A stretch of 64,000 bases of DNA from Burkholderia sp. SRS-46 (GTDB lineage: Bacteria > Pseudomonadota > Gammaproteobacteria > Burkholderiales > Burkholderiaceae): NCBI RefSeq assembly GCF_004343775.1, contig NZ_PTXL01000008.1, positions 496,001 to 560,000 on the forward strand, given 5' to 3'. The notes beneath the pieces are model-generated. The model worked only from the letters and a program-made list of their open reading frames with translations, did not search any database and was not told where the DNA came from. Both the position numbers and the translations under genes were made by a program. Below, piece by piece: positions 9,046 to 19,570 of this stretch; the first letter of the stretch is position 1; every line of letters starts with the position of its first letter.

Positions 9046-10242
9046 TCACAGTCCGAGAATCATCTGCGCGATGATGTTCTTCTGGATCTCGTTCGAGCCG
9101 CCGTAGATCGACGTCTTGCGGAAATTGAAGTAGTACGCGGCGAGCGGCGCGGCATCGTCGTCGCCGGCCACGCTGTGCTCGCGCGCCCCTTCGAGGAACG
9201 GCACGTCGAACGGCGCGGCGAGCGGGCCGATCGCCTCGAACATCAGCTCGGTCAGCATCTGCTGCACCTCGGTGCCCTTGATCTTCAGCATCGACGCTTC
9301 GGGCCCCGGGCCCTTGCCGCTCGTCTCGCGGCTGACCACGCGCAGCACCGTCACCTCGAGCGCCATCAGCTCGACCTCGAGCGCCGCGACCTTCGCGGCG
9401 AACACCGGATCGGCAAGCAGCGGCTTGCCGTTCTTCCGCTGGTTCAGCGCGACACGCTTCAGGAACGCCAGCTCGCGTTTCGAGTTGCCGACGCGCGCGA
9501 TGCCCGTGCGCTCGTGGCCGAGCAGGTATTTCGCGTAGGTCCAGCCGCGGTTTTCGTCGCCGACAAGGTTCTCGACCGGCACCTTCACGTCCTCGAAGAA
9601 TACCTCGTTGACTTCGTGGTCCTCGTCGAGCGTGATGATCGGCCGCACGGTGATGCCGGGCGTCTTCATGTCGATCAGCAGGAACGAGATGCCCTCCTGC
9701 TTCTTCGCGGCGGGATCGGTGCGCACGAGGCAGAACATCATGTCGGCGTACTGGCCGAGCGTCGTCCAGGTCTTCTGGCCGTTGACGACGTAGTGGTCGC
9801 CATGGCGCTCGGCGCGCGTGCGCAGCGACGCGAGGTCCGAGCCCGAGCCCGGCTCCGAGTAGCCCTGGCACCACCAGTCGGAACCGTCGAGGATGCGCGG
9901 CAGGTAGCGGCGCTTCTGCGCGTCGCTGCCGTATTTCATCAGCACCGGCGCGACCATCGACACGCCGAACGGCAGCACGGTCGGCGCGCCGAGCCGTGCG
10001 CATTCCTCGTCCCAGATGTGCCGCTGCGTCGCGTCCCAGCCCGGGCCGCCGTATTCGACCGGCCAGGCAGGCGCGGACCACCCGCGCTGGCCGAGAATCC
10101 GGTGCCAGCTCGCGTAGTCTTCGCGATTCAGTCGTTTGTGATCGAGAACCTTGGCGCGCAGTGCGTGAGGCAGGTTCGCCTCGAGCCAGGCGCGAATGTC
10201 GGCGCGGAACGCGTCGTCGGCGGGGGAATAATCCAGATCCAT
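9046..10242 (-). CDS. Acyl-CoA dehydrogenase family protein (first gene of operon)
   Basis: A 398-residue acyl-CoA dehydrogenase. Recognisable features are GYSEPGSGSDLASLRTRAER near residues 130-150 (FAD and substrate binding), VNGQKTWTTLGQYADMMF, and KTSIYGGSNEIQKNIIAQMILGL at the C-terminus, which carries the conserved GGSNEIQ segment contacting FAD. Such enzymes oxidise acyl-CoA to 2-enoyl-CoA and pass electrons to ETF. The start at 10242 has AGGAGACACTGCGC directly upstream. It heads the operon dehydrogenase, dehydrogenase, MaoC, MaoC, which supplies oxidation plus hydration of one acyl-CoA. The convergent + strand genes add a hydratase and an ACAD10/11-type kinase. Confidence 0.93.
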   Translation of the reverse strand: MDLDYSPADDAFRADIRAWLEANLPHALRAKVLDHKRLNREDYASWHRILGQRGWSAPAWPVEYGGPGWDATQRHIWDEECARLGAPTVLPFGVSMVAPVLMKYGSDAQKRRYLPRILDGSDWWCQGYSEPGSGSDLASLRTRAERHGDHYVVNGQKTWTTLGQYADMMFCLVRTDPAAKKQEGISFLLIDMKTPGITVRPIITLDEDHEVNEVFFEDVKVPVENLVGDENRGWTYAKYLLGHERTGIARVGNSKRELAFLKRVALNQRKNGKPLLADPVFAAKVAALEVELMALEVTVLRVVSRETSGKGPGPEASMLKIKGTEVQQMLTELMFEAIGPLAAPFDVPFLEGAREHSVAGDDDAAPLAAYYFNFRKTSIYGGSNEIQKNIIAQMILGL

Positions 10243-10346
10243 GCGCAGTGTCTCCTGTCGATCAGAGTTGGCGCTTCAGCGCTTACTCTGGTCCCATGCA
10301 GGGCTCGCCGCGGCCGACCGGCCCGGCGAGGACACACTGCGCAAGC

Positions 10347-10769
10347 TTATTGCAGCGGTTCTTTCAGCGCGGCAGGAATCGGCAGCGGCATCACGTCGAT
10401 GCCTTCTTCGACCAAGGCTTGCGCATCCTCCGGGGTCGTGACGCCCCGAATGCTGCGCGCCGGCGCTTCGTTGTAATGGATGCGCCGCGCTTCCTCGGCG
10501 AAGCGCTCGCCCACGTTCTCGGTCTTCTCCAGCACCTCGCGCAACGCGCGCATCACCTGCGCCTGCAGCGCGCGCGGATCGGCCGGCTTCGCCTGCGTCG
10601 CGCCCGACAAGTTCAGGCGTGGCGCGGACGGCATCCGGCTGATCTCGGTCGTCCCGCACACCGGGCATTCGACCAGCTTGCGGGACAACTGCGCTTCGAA
10701 TTCATCGGCGGAAGCGAACCAGCCTTCGAACCGATGACCGTGCGGGCACTGTAAATCGAGGACCTTCAT
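10347..10769 (-). CDS. DUF1178 family protein
   Basis: A 140-residue protein matching DUF1178. It starts MKVLDLQCPHGHRFEGWF and continues to ECPVCGTTEISRMPSAPRLN. Cys8/His10 and the CPVC pair around residues 45-48 look like a small zinc-binding site, and the rest is helical with a C-terminal amphipathic segment. Function of the family is unknown. The start at 10769 is preferred over one 11 codons upstream because the domain begins here. It precedes the NUDIX gene on the same strand, with about 130 bases before the acyl-CoA dehydrogenase operon on the downstream side. Confidence 0.85.
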   Translation of the reverse strand: MKVLDLQCPHGHRFEGWFASADEFEAQLSRKLVECPVCGTTEISRMPSAPRLNLSGATQAKPADPRALQAQVMRALREVLEKTENVGERFAEEARRIHYNEAPARSIRGVTTPEDAQALVEEGIDVMPLPIPAALKEPLQ

Positions 10770-10900
10770 GCTGAATCGGGGCGTTTGGCGAGTGTAGCGC
10801 AAAAAGCGATTTTGTGAACGGTCGTGCTAAAACGAATTCCGGCAGCGACGCGCCGCGTGATCGAATTGTAGCGCGGCGTTCCCGCCACCGCTGACGCCCC

Positions 10901-11491
10901 TCAGGGCGTCACGACCGGGCCGAGCGGCCACGCGCCGGACAGCGCCTTCTCGAGCCACATCGTGCCAATGATCGTCTTCACGTCGGTGATCTGGCCGGTG
11001 CGCACCCATTCGAGCACGTCGGGCAGCGTCGCGGTGAAGGTCTCGAGGAATTCGCCGTCGTCGAGCTTGCGCTCGCCCGCCGTCAGGCCGCGCGCGAGAT
11101 ACAGGTCGATGAACTCGGTCGAATAGGAAATGATCGGATGGATGCGCGTCAGGAACACGTATTCGCGCGCGGTGTAGCCCGTTTCCTCGCGCAGTTCGCG
11201 CACCGCGCAGGCGAGCGCGCCCTCTTGCGGATCGAGCTTGCCGGCCGGGTATTCGGCCATCACCTTGCCGATCGGGTAGCGGAACTGGCTTTCCATCAAC
11301 ACGCGGCCGTCGTCGAACAGCGGGATCACCATCACCGCGCCCGGATGCTTCACGTATTCGCGCGTCGCGTGCTTGCCGTCGGGCAAACGCACGGTGTCAC
11401 GCTTGAGCTTGAGGAAGGCGCCGTCGTAGATCGCCTCGCTTTCGAGGCAGGTTTCGATCAATGCGGCATCGTGATTGGGCAATTCGGCCAT
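10901..11491 (-). CDS. NUDIX hydrolase, ADP-ribose pyrophosphatase type
   Basis: A 196-residue Nudix protein. The box runs from GKLDPQEG through REETGY at about residues 82-104, matching G-x5-E-x7-REUxEExGU with all acidic residues present. The N-terminal swapped-strand region and IHPIISYSTEFIDLYLARGL are typical of the ADP-ribose pyrophosphatase (NudF/ADPRase) branch. The expected reaction is ADP-ribose to AMP plus ribose 5-phosphate in the cytosol. The stop codon lies inside a short inverted repeat (10893-10910) with no T-run, so it is not a convincing terminator. Confidence 0.9.
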   Translation of the reverse strand: MAELPNHDAALIETCLESEAIYDGAFLKLKRDTVRLPDGKHATREYVKHPGAVMVIPLFDDGRVLMESQFRYPIGKVMAEYPAGKLDPQEGALACAVRELREETGYTAREYVFLTRIHPIISYSTEFIDLYLARGLTAGERKLDDGEFLETFTATLPDVLEWVRTGQITDVKTIIGTMWLEKALSGAWPLGPVVTP

Positions 11492-11541
11492 CGGCGGCTC
11501 CCAGGTTGAGCGCGACGGCCGCGGGGATCAGCCCCGAGCCG

Positions 11542-11838
11542 TCAGCGTCGTTTGACGAGATACTGGAACGTAAAGCCGGGGAACGCGAACACGACGAACA
11601 GACTGAACGTGATCGCGTAGAACTGCCAGCCCTGTTCGAAGCGGTTGCCGGCTCGCGATTCGAGCCAGAAACCGAGCGCGCCGACTATGAAGTACAGCAC
11701 GATCAATTCGCCGATCCGCAGCCAGCCGCTCTTCTTCGCCGCGCCGAGCGGCACGACGGCGAAGAGACGCTGGTTGAGGAACGGCAGGTTGGCGCCCGCG
11801 AGCGCCAACAGCACGATGAACCAGCCGGCTGCCGACAT
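11542..11838 (-). CDS. DUF2818 family membrane protein, distal gene of the nuo operon
   Basis: A 98-residue protein with three hydrophobic segments: WFIVLLALAGANLPFL, LIVLYFIVGALGFWLE and AITFSLFVVFAFPGF. It ends in a basic YLVKRR tail and matches DUF2818. Its ATG at 11838 overlaps the nuoN stop by one base (TAATG), so translation is coupled to the last complex I subunit. The gene is regularly found directly after nuoN in Burkholderiales, which suggests a role in complex I assembly or stability. That role is inferred from position only. Confidence 0.88.
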   Translation of the reverse strand: MSAAGWFIVLLALAGANLPFLNQRLFAVVPLGAAKKSGWLRIGELIVLYFIVGALGFWLESRAGNRFEQGWQFYAITFSLFVVFAFPGFTFQYLVKRR

Positions 11839-13307
11839 TACAGCGGCAGCGTGTGACGGATTGCCTGCAGGCAGGCCGTCAGCAGCGGGCTCGGGATCAG
11901 GCCGAGCACGACCACCGCGACGCCGTTCAGCACCAGGATCGTGCGCTTGCAGAAATCGCCGGAGATCGGGGTCGTGTCCTGCGGCGCATCGAAGTACATC
12001 AGCTTGACGATGCGCAGGTAGTAGAACGCGCCGAACAGCGAGGTGATCACGGCCAGCACGGCAAGCCACGTGAGGCCGGCGTTGACCGTCGCCTCGAGCA
12101 CCGCGAGCTTCGCATAGAAACCGACGGTCGGCGGGATGCCGGCGAGCGAGAACATCATCACCATCATCACGAACGCGAACACCGGGCTGCGCTTGTTGAG
12201 GCCCTTGAAGTCGTCGATCGTTTCCGCTTCGAAATCGCGGCGCGCGAGCAGCATCACCACGCCGAACGAGCCGAGCGTCGTGATCAGGTAGACGATCGCG
12301 TAGAACATCGCCGAGCTGTACGCGCCGGCCGGTGCCGTCGCGTCGCCCTTCACGATGCCCGCGAGCAGGCCGAGCAGCACGAAGCCCATGTTCGAGATCG
12401 CCGAGTACGCGAGCATCCGCTTGATGTTGCGCTGGACGATACCGGTGATGTTGCCGACGATCAGCGACAGCGCGGCCAGGATCACGAGCGCCGTCTGCCA
12501 GTTCTGCGCGAGCGGCAGCAGGCCCATCACCAGGAAGCGCAGGCCCCAGCCGAATGCCGCCACCTTCGGGCCGCCGCCGACGAACAGCGTCATCGCGGTC
12601 GGTGCGCCCTGGTAAACGTCCGGCACCCACATGTGGAACGGCACGGCGCCGAGCTTGAACGCGATGCCGGCGACGATGAAGATCACGCCGAACATCAGCA
12701 CGGCCGCGTCGGTGTTGCCGCCGACCGCCTTGTACACCTCGGCCAGCTCGAGCGAGCCCGTCGCGCCGTAGAGCATCGAGATGCCGTACAGCACGAAGCC
12801 CGACGCGAGCGCGCCCAGCACGTAGTACTTCATCGCGGCTTCGGCCGACTGCGCTGCGTCGCGACGCAGCGCGATGATCGCGTACAGCGACAGCGACATC
12901 AGTTCGAGGCCGAGGTACAGCGTCAGGAAGTTGTTGCCCGACACCATCACCAGCTGGCCGAGCAGCGAGAACATGCCGAGCAGGAACACGTCGCCGCGGA
13001 ACAGGTCGCGATCCTCGAGGTACTTGCGCGAATAGACGAGCGAAACCGCGAAGCCGAACGACACGACCGCCTTCATCGTGCTCGCGAACGAATCGACGAC
13101 GACCATCCGCGAGAAGAAGTAGTACTGCTGCGGGTCGAGCGCCTGCACCGAGAACCACACGCCGGCGATCACCGACGACACCACCGCGATCAGATAAGTC
13201 AGGCGGCGGCCGGCCGCGCCGGCGAAGGTGTCGTTCAGCCACGCGATGACGATGGCGGCCATCACCAGCGCATCAGGCAACAGGACATTCATAGGAGCGT
13301 TTTGCAT
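11838..13307 (-). CDS. nuoN: NADH-quinone oxidoreductase subunit N
   Basis: A 489-residue antiporter-like inner-membrane subunit of complex I with about 14 predicted helices. Diagnostic pieces are FHMWVPDVYQGAPTAMTLFV, the discontinuous-helix region, and KRMLAYSAISNMGFVLLG around the central lysine/serine helix. It conducts protons together with NuoL and NuoM. The start at 13307 is chosen because GGAGGA lies about ten bases upstream; an alternative ATG at 13292 has no ribosome-binding site. 24 bases follow nuoM. Confidence 0.97.
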   Translation of the reverse strand: MQNAPMNVLLPDALVMAAIVIAWLNDTFAGAAGRRLTYLIAVVSSVIAGVWFSVQALDPQQYYFFSRMVVVDSFASTMKAVVSFGFAVSLVYSRKYLEDRDLFRGDVFLLGMFSLLGQLVMVSGNNFLTLYLGLELMSLSLYAIIALRRDAAQSAEAAMKYYVLGALASGFVLYGISMLYGATGSLELAEVYKAVGGNTDAAVLMFGVIFIVAGIAFKLGAVPFHMWVPDVYQGAPTAMTLFVGGGPKVAAFGWGLRFLVMGLLPLAQNWQTALVILAALSLIVGNITGIVQRNIKRMLAYSAISNMGFVLLGLLAGIVKGDATAPAGAYSSAMFYAIVYLITTLGSFGVVMLLARRDFEAETIDDFKGLNKRSPVFAFVMMVMMFSLAGIPPTVGFYAKLAVLEATVNAGLTWLAVLAVITSLFGAFYYLRIVKLMYFDAPQDTTPISGDFCKRTILVLNGVAVVVLGLIPSPLLTACLQAIRHTLPL

Positions 13308-13331
13308 GATCTTGATTTCCTCCGCTCGCGA

Positions 13332-14822
13332 TTACTGGGCCAGCGGCAGCTTCGACTGCGCGACGTGGGAGAGGAGGTTTTCCACGGAAACGTGCATCAC
13401 GTCGGTGAAGGGCTTCGGATACAGGCCCATCAGCATCGTGAACGCGGCCAGCACGGCCAGCATCACGAACTCGCGGCGGTTGATGTCCGTGAGTTTCGCG
13501 ACATGGTCGTTCGCGACCGCGCCGAAGTACACGCGCTTGTACATCCACAGCGTGTAGGCCGCGCCGAGGATCAGCGTGAACGCCGCGCCGAACGCGATCC
13601 AGAAGTTGTACTGGACAGCCGCGAGGATCACCATGAACTCGCCGACGAAACCCGAGGTGCCCGGCAGGCCGCAGTTGGCCATCGAGAACAGCATCGCGAA
13701 TGCCGCGAACTTCGGCATCACGTTCACGACGCCGCCGTAGTCGGCGATCTCGCGCGAGTGCACGCGGTCGTACAGCACGCCGATGCAGAGGAACATCGCG
13801 CCCGACACGAAGCCGTGCGAGATCATCTGGATGATCGCGCCTTCGACGCCGAGCTGGTTGAAGATGAAGAAGCCGAGCGTGACGAAGCCCATGTGCGCGA
13901 TCGACGAATACGCGACCAGCTTCTTCATGTCGGCCTGCACCATCGCGACGAGGCCGATGTAGATCACCGCGATCAGCGACAGCGTGATCACGACGGGCGC
14001 CAGGAAGTGGCTCGCGTCAGGCGTGATCGGCAGCGAGAAGCGCAGGAAACCGTACGCGCCGAGCTTCAGCATGATCGCCGCCAGCACGACCGAGCCGCCC
14101 GTCGGCGCTTCCACGTGCGCGTCCGGCAGCCAGGTATGCACCGGCCACATCGGCACCTTCACCGCGAATGCGAGGAAGAAGGCAATGAACAGCAGTATCT
14201 GCGGCGTCATCGCGATCTTCGCGTTCTGCCACGTCGCGAGGTCGAACGAATGCGTTTCCGTGTACAGGTAGATCAGCGCGACCAGCATCAGCAGCGAGCC
14301 GGCGAGCGTGTACAGGAAGAACTTGAACGCCGCGTACACGCGATTCGGGCCGCCCCACACGCCGATGATGATGTACATCGGGATCAGCGTGGCCTCGAAG
14401 AACACGTAGAACAGCAGGCCGTCGGCCGCCGAGAACACGCCGACCATGATCCCCGACAGGATCAGGAATGCGGCCAGGTACTGCGACACGTGCTCGGTGA
14501 TCACTTCCCAGCCCGCGATCACGACGATCACGGTGATGAGCGCGGTCAGCACGACGAACCACATCGAGATGCCGTCGACGCCGAGGTGATACGAGATGTT
14601 GAAGCGCTCGATCCAGGTCGACTGCTCGACGAACTGCAGCGCGGCCGTGCTCGCGTCGAAGCCGGTGACGAGCGGAATCGTCACGGCGAGGCCGAGCAGC
14701 GAGCCGATCAGCGCGAGCCAGCGGGCCGGCCCCGGATTTTTGTCGTTACCCACCGCGAGCACGAGGAGGCCGAAAACGATCGGCAACCAGATCGCGGTAC
14801 TCAGAATCGGAAAAGCGTGCAT
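13332..14822 (-). CDS. nuoM: NADH-quinone oxidoreductase subunit M
   Basis: A 496-residue antiporter-like proton-pumping subunit. Key segments are YHLGVDGISMWFVVLTALI, GVFSAADGLLFYVFFEATLIPMY with the conserved Glu of the proton channel, and PVHTWLPDAHVEAPTGGSV. KKLVAYSSIAHMGFVTLG provides the central Lys. It is integral to the inner membrane, between NuoL and NuoN in the membrane arm. Gene spacing to nuoL is 18 bases and to nuoN 24 bases, fitting one polycistronic message. Confidence 0.97.
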   Translation of the reverse strand: MHAFPILSTAIWLPIVFGLLVLAVGNDKNPGPARWLALIGSLLGLAVTIPLVTGFDASTAALQFVEQSTWIERFNISYHLGVDGISMWFVVLTALITVIVVIAGWEVITEHVSQYLAAFLILSGIMVGVFSAADGLLFYVFFEATLIPMYIIIGVWGGPNRVYAAFKFFLYTLAGSLLMLVALIYLYTETHSFDLATWQNAKIAMTPQILLFIAFFLAFAVKVPMWPVHTWLPDAHVEAPTGGSVVLAAIMLKLGAYGFLRFSLPITPDASHFLAPVVITLSLIAVIYIGLVAMVQADMKKLVAYSSIAHMGFVTLGFFIFNQLGVEGAIIQMISHGFVSGAMFLCIGVLYDRVHSREIADYGGVVNVMPKFAAFAMLFSMANCGLPGTSGFVGEFMVILAAVQYNFWIAFGAAFTLILGAAYTLWMYKRVYFGAVANDHVAKLTDINRREFVMLAVLAAFTMLMGLYPKPFTDVMHVSVENLLSHVAQSKLPLAQ

Positions 14823-14840
14823 TGTTCTTGTCCCCTCGCC

Positions 14841-16895
<2,055 letters not shown>

Positions 16896-16912
16896 AACAG
16901 CGTTGCCTGAAA

Positions 16913-17218
16913 TTAACCTTTGAGCTGATCGAGATCCTCGACATTGATCGTGTCGAGCTTGCGGAACAGGGTCACCAGAATCGCGAGGCCGATCGCGGCT
17001 TCCGCTGCGGCGACCGTCAGCACGAAGAACACGAAGATCTGGCCGTGGATGTCACCCAGGTAATGCGAGAACGCGACGAAGTTCGTGTTCACCGCGAGCA
17101 GCATCAGCTCGATCGCCATCAGGATGACGATGATGTTGCGGCGGTTCAGGAAAATCCCGACGATCGCGATCGCGAACAGGATCGCGCCGAGCACGAGGTA
17201 ATGAGCAAGAGACAACAT
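16913..17218 (-). CDS. nuoK: NADH-quinone oxidoreductase subunit K
   Basis: A 101-residue, three-helix membrane subunit. [20 protein letters not shown] and [20 protein letters not shown] contain the conserved glutamate of helix 2 used in proton transfer, and [18 protein letters not shown] the second acidic residue in helix 3. It sits in the membrane arm next to NuoJ and NuoA. It lies 17 bases from each neighbour. Confidence 0.97.
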   Translation of the reverse strand: MLSLAHYLVLGAILFAIAIVGIFLNRRNIIVILMAIELMLLAVNTNFVAFSHYLGDIHGQIFVFFVLTVAAAEAAIGLAILVTLFRKLDTINVEDLDQLKG

Positions 17219-17235
17219 GGTTTCCTATCCTCCGC

Positions 17236-17889
17236 TTAGCCGTTGGCGCCCGTGCCGGCTTCGTTCTGGGCCGGTTCGGGTTGCGGCTTCTCCGCTTCCA
17301 TCTTCACGAGGCGCACGCGGTCGTTGCGACGCACCTTGACCTGATCCGACACGCGCTGGCGCTTGCTGTCCTTGCCCTTGCGCTCGGTCAGCGCCACCGC
17401 GGCGATGATCGCGACGAGCAGCACGAGGCCCGCGATTTCGAACGCGAAGATGTAGTCGGTGTAGATGACCTTGCCGATCAGGCGGGTGTTCGGCCAGGTC
17501 GCCATCGCGCCCTGCGCCATCGCGCGCACCGGCGATTCGGTCGCGCCGTAGCCGTGCCACAGCACCAGCGCCGTCTCGACCACGATGATCGCGCCGACGA
17601 CGGTCGCCATCGGCACGAACTTCTTGAAGTCGCGTCGCAGGTAGTCGATGTTGATGTCCAGCATCATCACGACGAACAGGAACAGCACCATCACGGCGCC
17701 CACGTAGACCAGCACCAGCAGGATCGCGAGGAATTCCGCTTCCAGCAGCATCCAGATCGCGGCGGCGTTGAAGAACGCCAGCACAAGGAAAAGCGCAGAC
17801 GCCACCGGGTTGCGCGAAGTGATCACCTTCAGCCCTGATACCACCAGGAGCAGCGCGAAGATGTAGAAGAGTACGGTCGTGAATTCCAT
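17236..17889 (-). CDS. nuoJ: NADH-quinone oxidoreductase subunit J
   Basis: A 217-residue membrane subunit with five hydrophobic helices. LLVLVYVGAVMVLFLFVVMM contains the conserved Tyr/Gly/Val region of the pi-bulge helix that links quinone chemistry to proton pumping. The C-terminal ~45 residues form a charged cytoplasmic tail rich in Lys, Arg and Glu (QRVSDQVKVRRNDRVRLV onward), longer than in E. coli. The tail has no recognisable domain. The gene follows nuoI after a 112-base gap that contains a hairpin. Confidence 0.96.
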   Translation of the reverse strand: MEFTTVLFYIFALLLVVSGLKVITSRNPVASALFLVLAFFNAAAIWMLLEAEFLAILLVLVYVGAVMVLFLFVVMMLDINIDYLRRDFKKFVPMATVVGAIIVVETALVLWHGYGATESPVRAMAQGAMATWPNTRLIGKVIYTDYIFAFEIAGLVLLVAIIAAVALTERKGKDSKRQRVSDQVKVRRNDRVRLVKMEAEKPQPEPAQNEAGTGANG

Positions 17890-17959
17890 GATTACCGGTT
17901 CATCGTTAGGCCATAGTCAGGCGCGGCTTGCGGGACGCTCTCGCGAGCCGCACCCGTCG

Positions 17960-17990
17960 CGGCGGCTCGGCCCGTGCTTCGGGCCGGCAC
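17960..17990 (-). other. Intercistronic hairpin between nuoI and nuoJ
   Basis: An inverted repeat CGGCCCG / CGGGCCG (17968-17974 and 17980-17986) with a five-base loop lies in the 112-base gap between nuoI and nuoJ. No T-run follows on the transcribed strand, so termination is unlikely. It could mark an mRNA-processing or stability element that separates segments of the long operon. Confidence 0.4.
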
Positions 17991-18001
17991 TGCAAACACA
18001 A

Positions 18002-18490
18002 TCAACGATACGGCGCGTCGGCTGCCTTCGCCGCTGCGATGTCCTTCTCGTAGCGATCGCCCACCGCGAGCAGCATTTCCTTCGTGAAATACAGGTCGCC
18101 GCGCTTTTCGCCGTGGTACTCGAGAATTTGCGTCTCGACGATCGAATCGACCGGGCAGCTCTCTTCGCAGAAACCGCAGAAGATGCACTTCGTCAGGTCG
18201 ATGTCGTAGCGCGTCGTGCGGCGCGTGTTGTCCGCGCGCGTTTCCGATTCGATCGTGATCGCCATCGCCGGGCACACTGCTTCGCACAGCTTGCAGGCGA
18301 TGCAGCGCTCTTCGCCGTTCTCGTAGCGGCGCAGCGCGTGCAGCCCGCGGAAGCGCGGCGAGATCGGCGTCTTCTCTTCCGGGAACTGCACCGTGAACTT
18401 GCGGCGGAACGCGTAGCGCCCCGTCAGCGCAAGACCCTTCAGCAGTTCGGTCAGGAAGAAGGTCTTAAAGAAATGTTGGATTGCCGTCAT
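18002..18490 (-). CDS. nuoI: NADH-quinone oxidoreductase subunit I
   Basis: A 162-residue ferredoxin-like subunit carrying two [4Fe-4S] clusters (N6a, N6b). The ligands are C63-x2-C66-x2-C69-x3-C73 and C102-x2-C105-x2-C108-x3-C112. It passes electrons from NuoG towards NuoB in the peripheral arm. The amphipathic N-terminus ([19 protein letters not shown]) lies against the membrane. 15 bases follow nuoH. Confidence 0.97.
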   Translation of the reverse strand: MTAIQHFFKTFFLTELLKGLALTGRYAFRRKFTVQFPEEKTPISPRFRGLHALRRYENGEERCIACKLCEAVCPAMAITIESETRADNTRRTTRYDIDLTKCIFCGFCEESCPVDSIVETQILEYHGEKRGDLYFTKEMLLAVGDRYEKDIAAAKAADAPYR

Positions 18491-18505
18491 GATTTCGTCC
18501 GACCT

Positions 18506-19570
18506 TTATTTCCAGATGTTGAGCGGCGACACGATCCAGAAGCCGACCACGACCACCCAGATCACGGTCACCGGCAGGAACACCTTCCAGCCCAGACGCA
18601 TGATCTGGTCGTAGCGGTAACGCGGGAACGTCGCGCGAACCCAGATGAACACCGACAGCAGCGCGAAGACTTTCAGCACCAGCCAGAAGAAGCCCGGGAT
18701 GAACGACAGGAATTCGAACGGTGCATCCCAGCCGCCGAGGAACAGCGTCGCGGTCAGCGCCGAGATCACGATCATGTTGATGTACTCGGCGAGGAAGAAC
18801 AGCGCGAAGCCCATGCCCGAGTAGTCGATCATGTGGCCGGCAACGATTTCCGACTCCCCTTCCACCACGTCGAACGGGTGGCGGTTCGTTTCGGCGATGC
18901 CGGAGATGAAGTAGACGACGCACGCCGGCAGCAGCGGCAGCCAGTTCCACGACAGGAAGTTGACGCCGTGGTTCGCGAAGAAGCCGTGCTGCTGCGAGCC
19001 GACGATTTCCGACAGGTTCAGGCTGCCGGCCGTCATCAGCACGAGCACCAGCGCGAAGCCCATCGAGATTTCGTACGACACCATCTGCGCGGCCGCGCGC
19101 ATCGCGCCGAGGAACGCGTACTTCGAGTTCGACGCCCAGCCGGCGAGGATCACCGCGTACACGCCGATCGACGAGATCGCCATCGCGTACAGCAGGCCCG
19201 CGTTCACGTTCGCGAGCACCGCTTCGGCCTGGAACGGGATCACCGCCCACACCGCGAACGCCGGCACCACGGTCATGACCGGTGCGATCAGGTACAGCCA
19301 TTTGCTCGCCGCGCTCGGCTGGATCACTTCCTTGAGCAGCAGCTTCAGCACGTCGGCGATCGGCTGCAGCAGGCCGCCGGGGCCGACGCGGTTCGGGCCG
19401 AGACGCACGTGGATCCAGCCGATCAGCTTGCGTTCCCACAGAATCAGGTACGCCACGCACAGCAGGATCACGACGGAGACGACGAGGATGCGCACAACCG
19501 CCCACACCGTCGGCCACGCGACGCCGAGAAGCTCGGCTCCGCCCGAGTTGATCGTATCGAACAAGCTCAT
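18506..19570 (-). CDS. nuoH: NADH-quinone oxidoreductase subunit H
   Basis: A 354-residue membrane subunit with eight predicted helices that forms the quinone chamber with NuoB and NuoD. Characteristic blocks are [60 protein letters not shown]-like residues at the quinone-facing loop, and [20 protein letters not shown]. The ATG at 19570 follows the nuoG stop with no intervening base (TAAATG). Its ribosome site GGAG is inside nuoG, so translation is coupled. Confidence 0.97.
   Translation of the reverse strand: MSLFDTINSGGAELLGVAWPTVWAVVRILVVSVVILLCVAYLILWERKLIGWIHVRLGPNRVGPGGLLQPIADVLKLLLKEVIQPSAASKWLYLIAPVMTVVPAFAVWAVIPFQAEAVLANVNAGLLYAMAISSIGVYAVILAGWASNSKYAFLGAMRAAAQMVSYEISMGFALVLVLMTAGSLNLSEIVGSQQHGFFANHGVNFLSWNWLPLLPACVVYFISGIAETNRHPFDVVEGESEIVAGHMIDYSGMGFALFFLAEYINMIVISALTATLFLGGWDAPFEFLSFIPGFFWLVLKVFALLSVFIWVRATFPRYRYDQIMRLGWKVFLPVTVIWVVVVGFWIVSPLNIWK

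Noticed and set aside
10893-10910. Terminator after the NUDIX gene
   Set aside because: Seven-base stem overlaps the stop codon and has no T-run.
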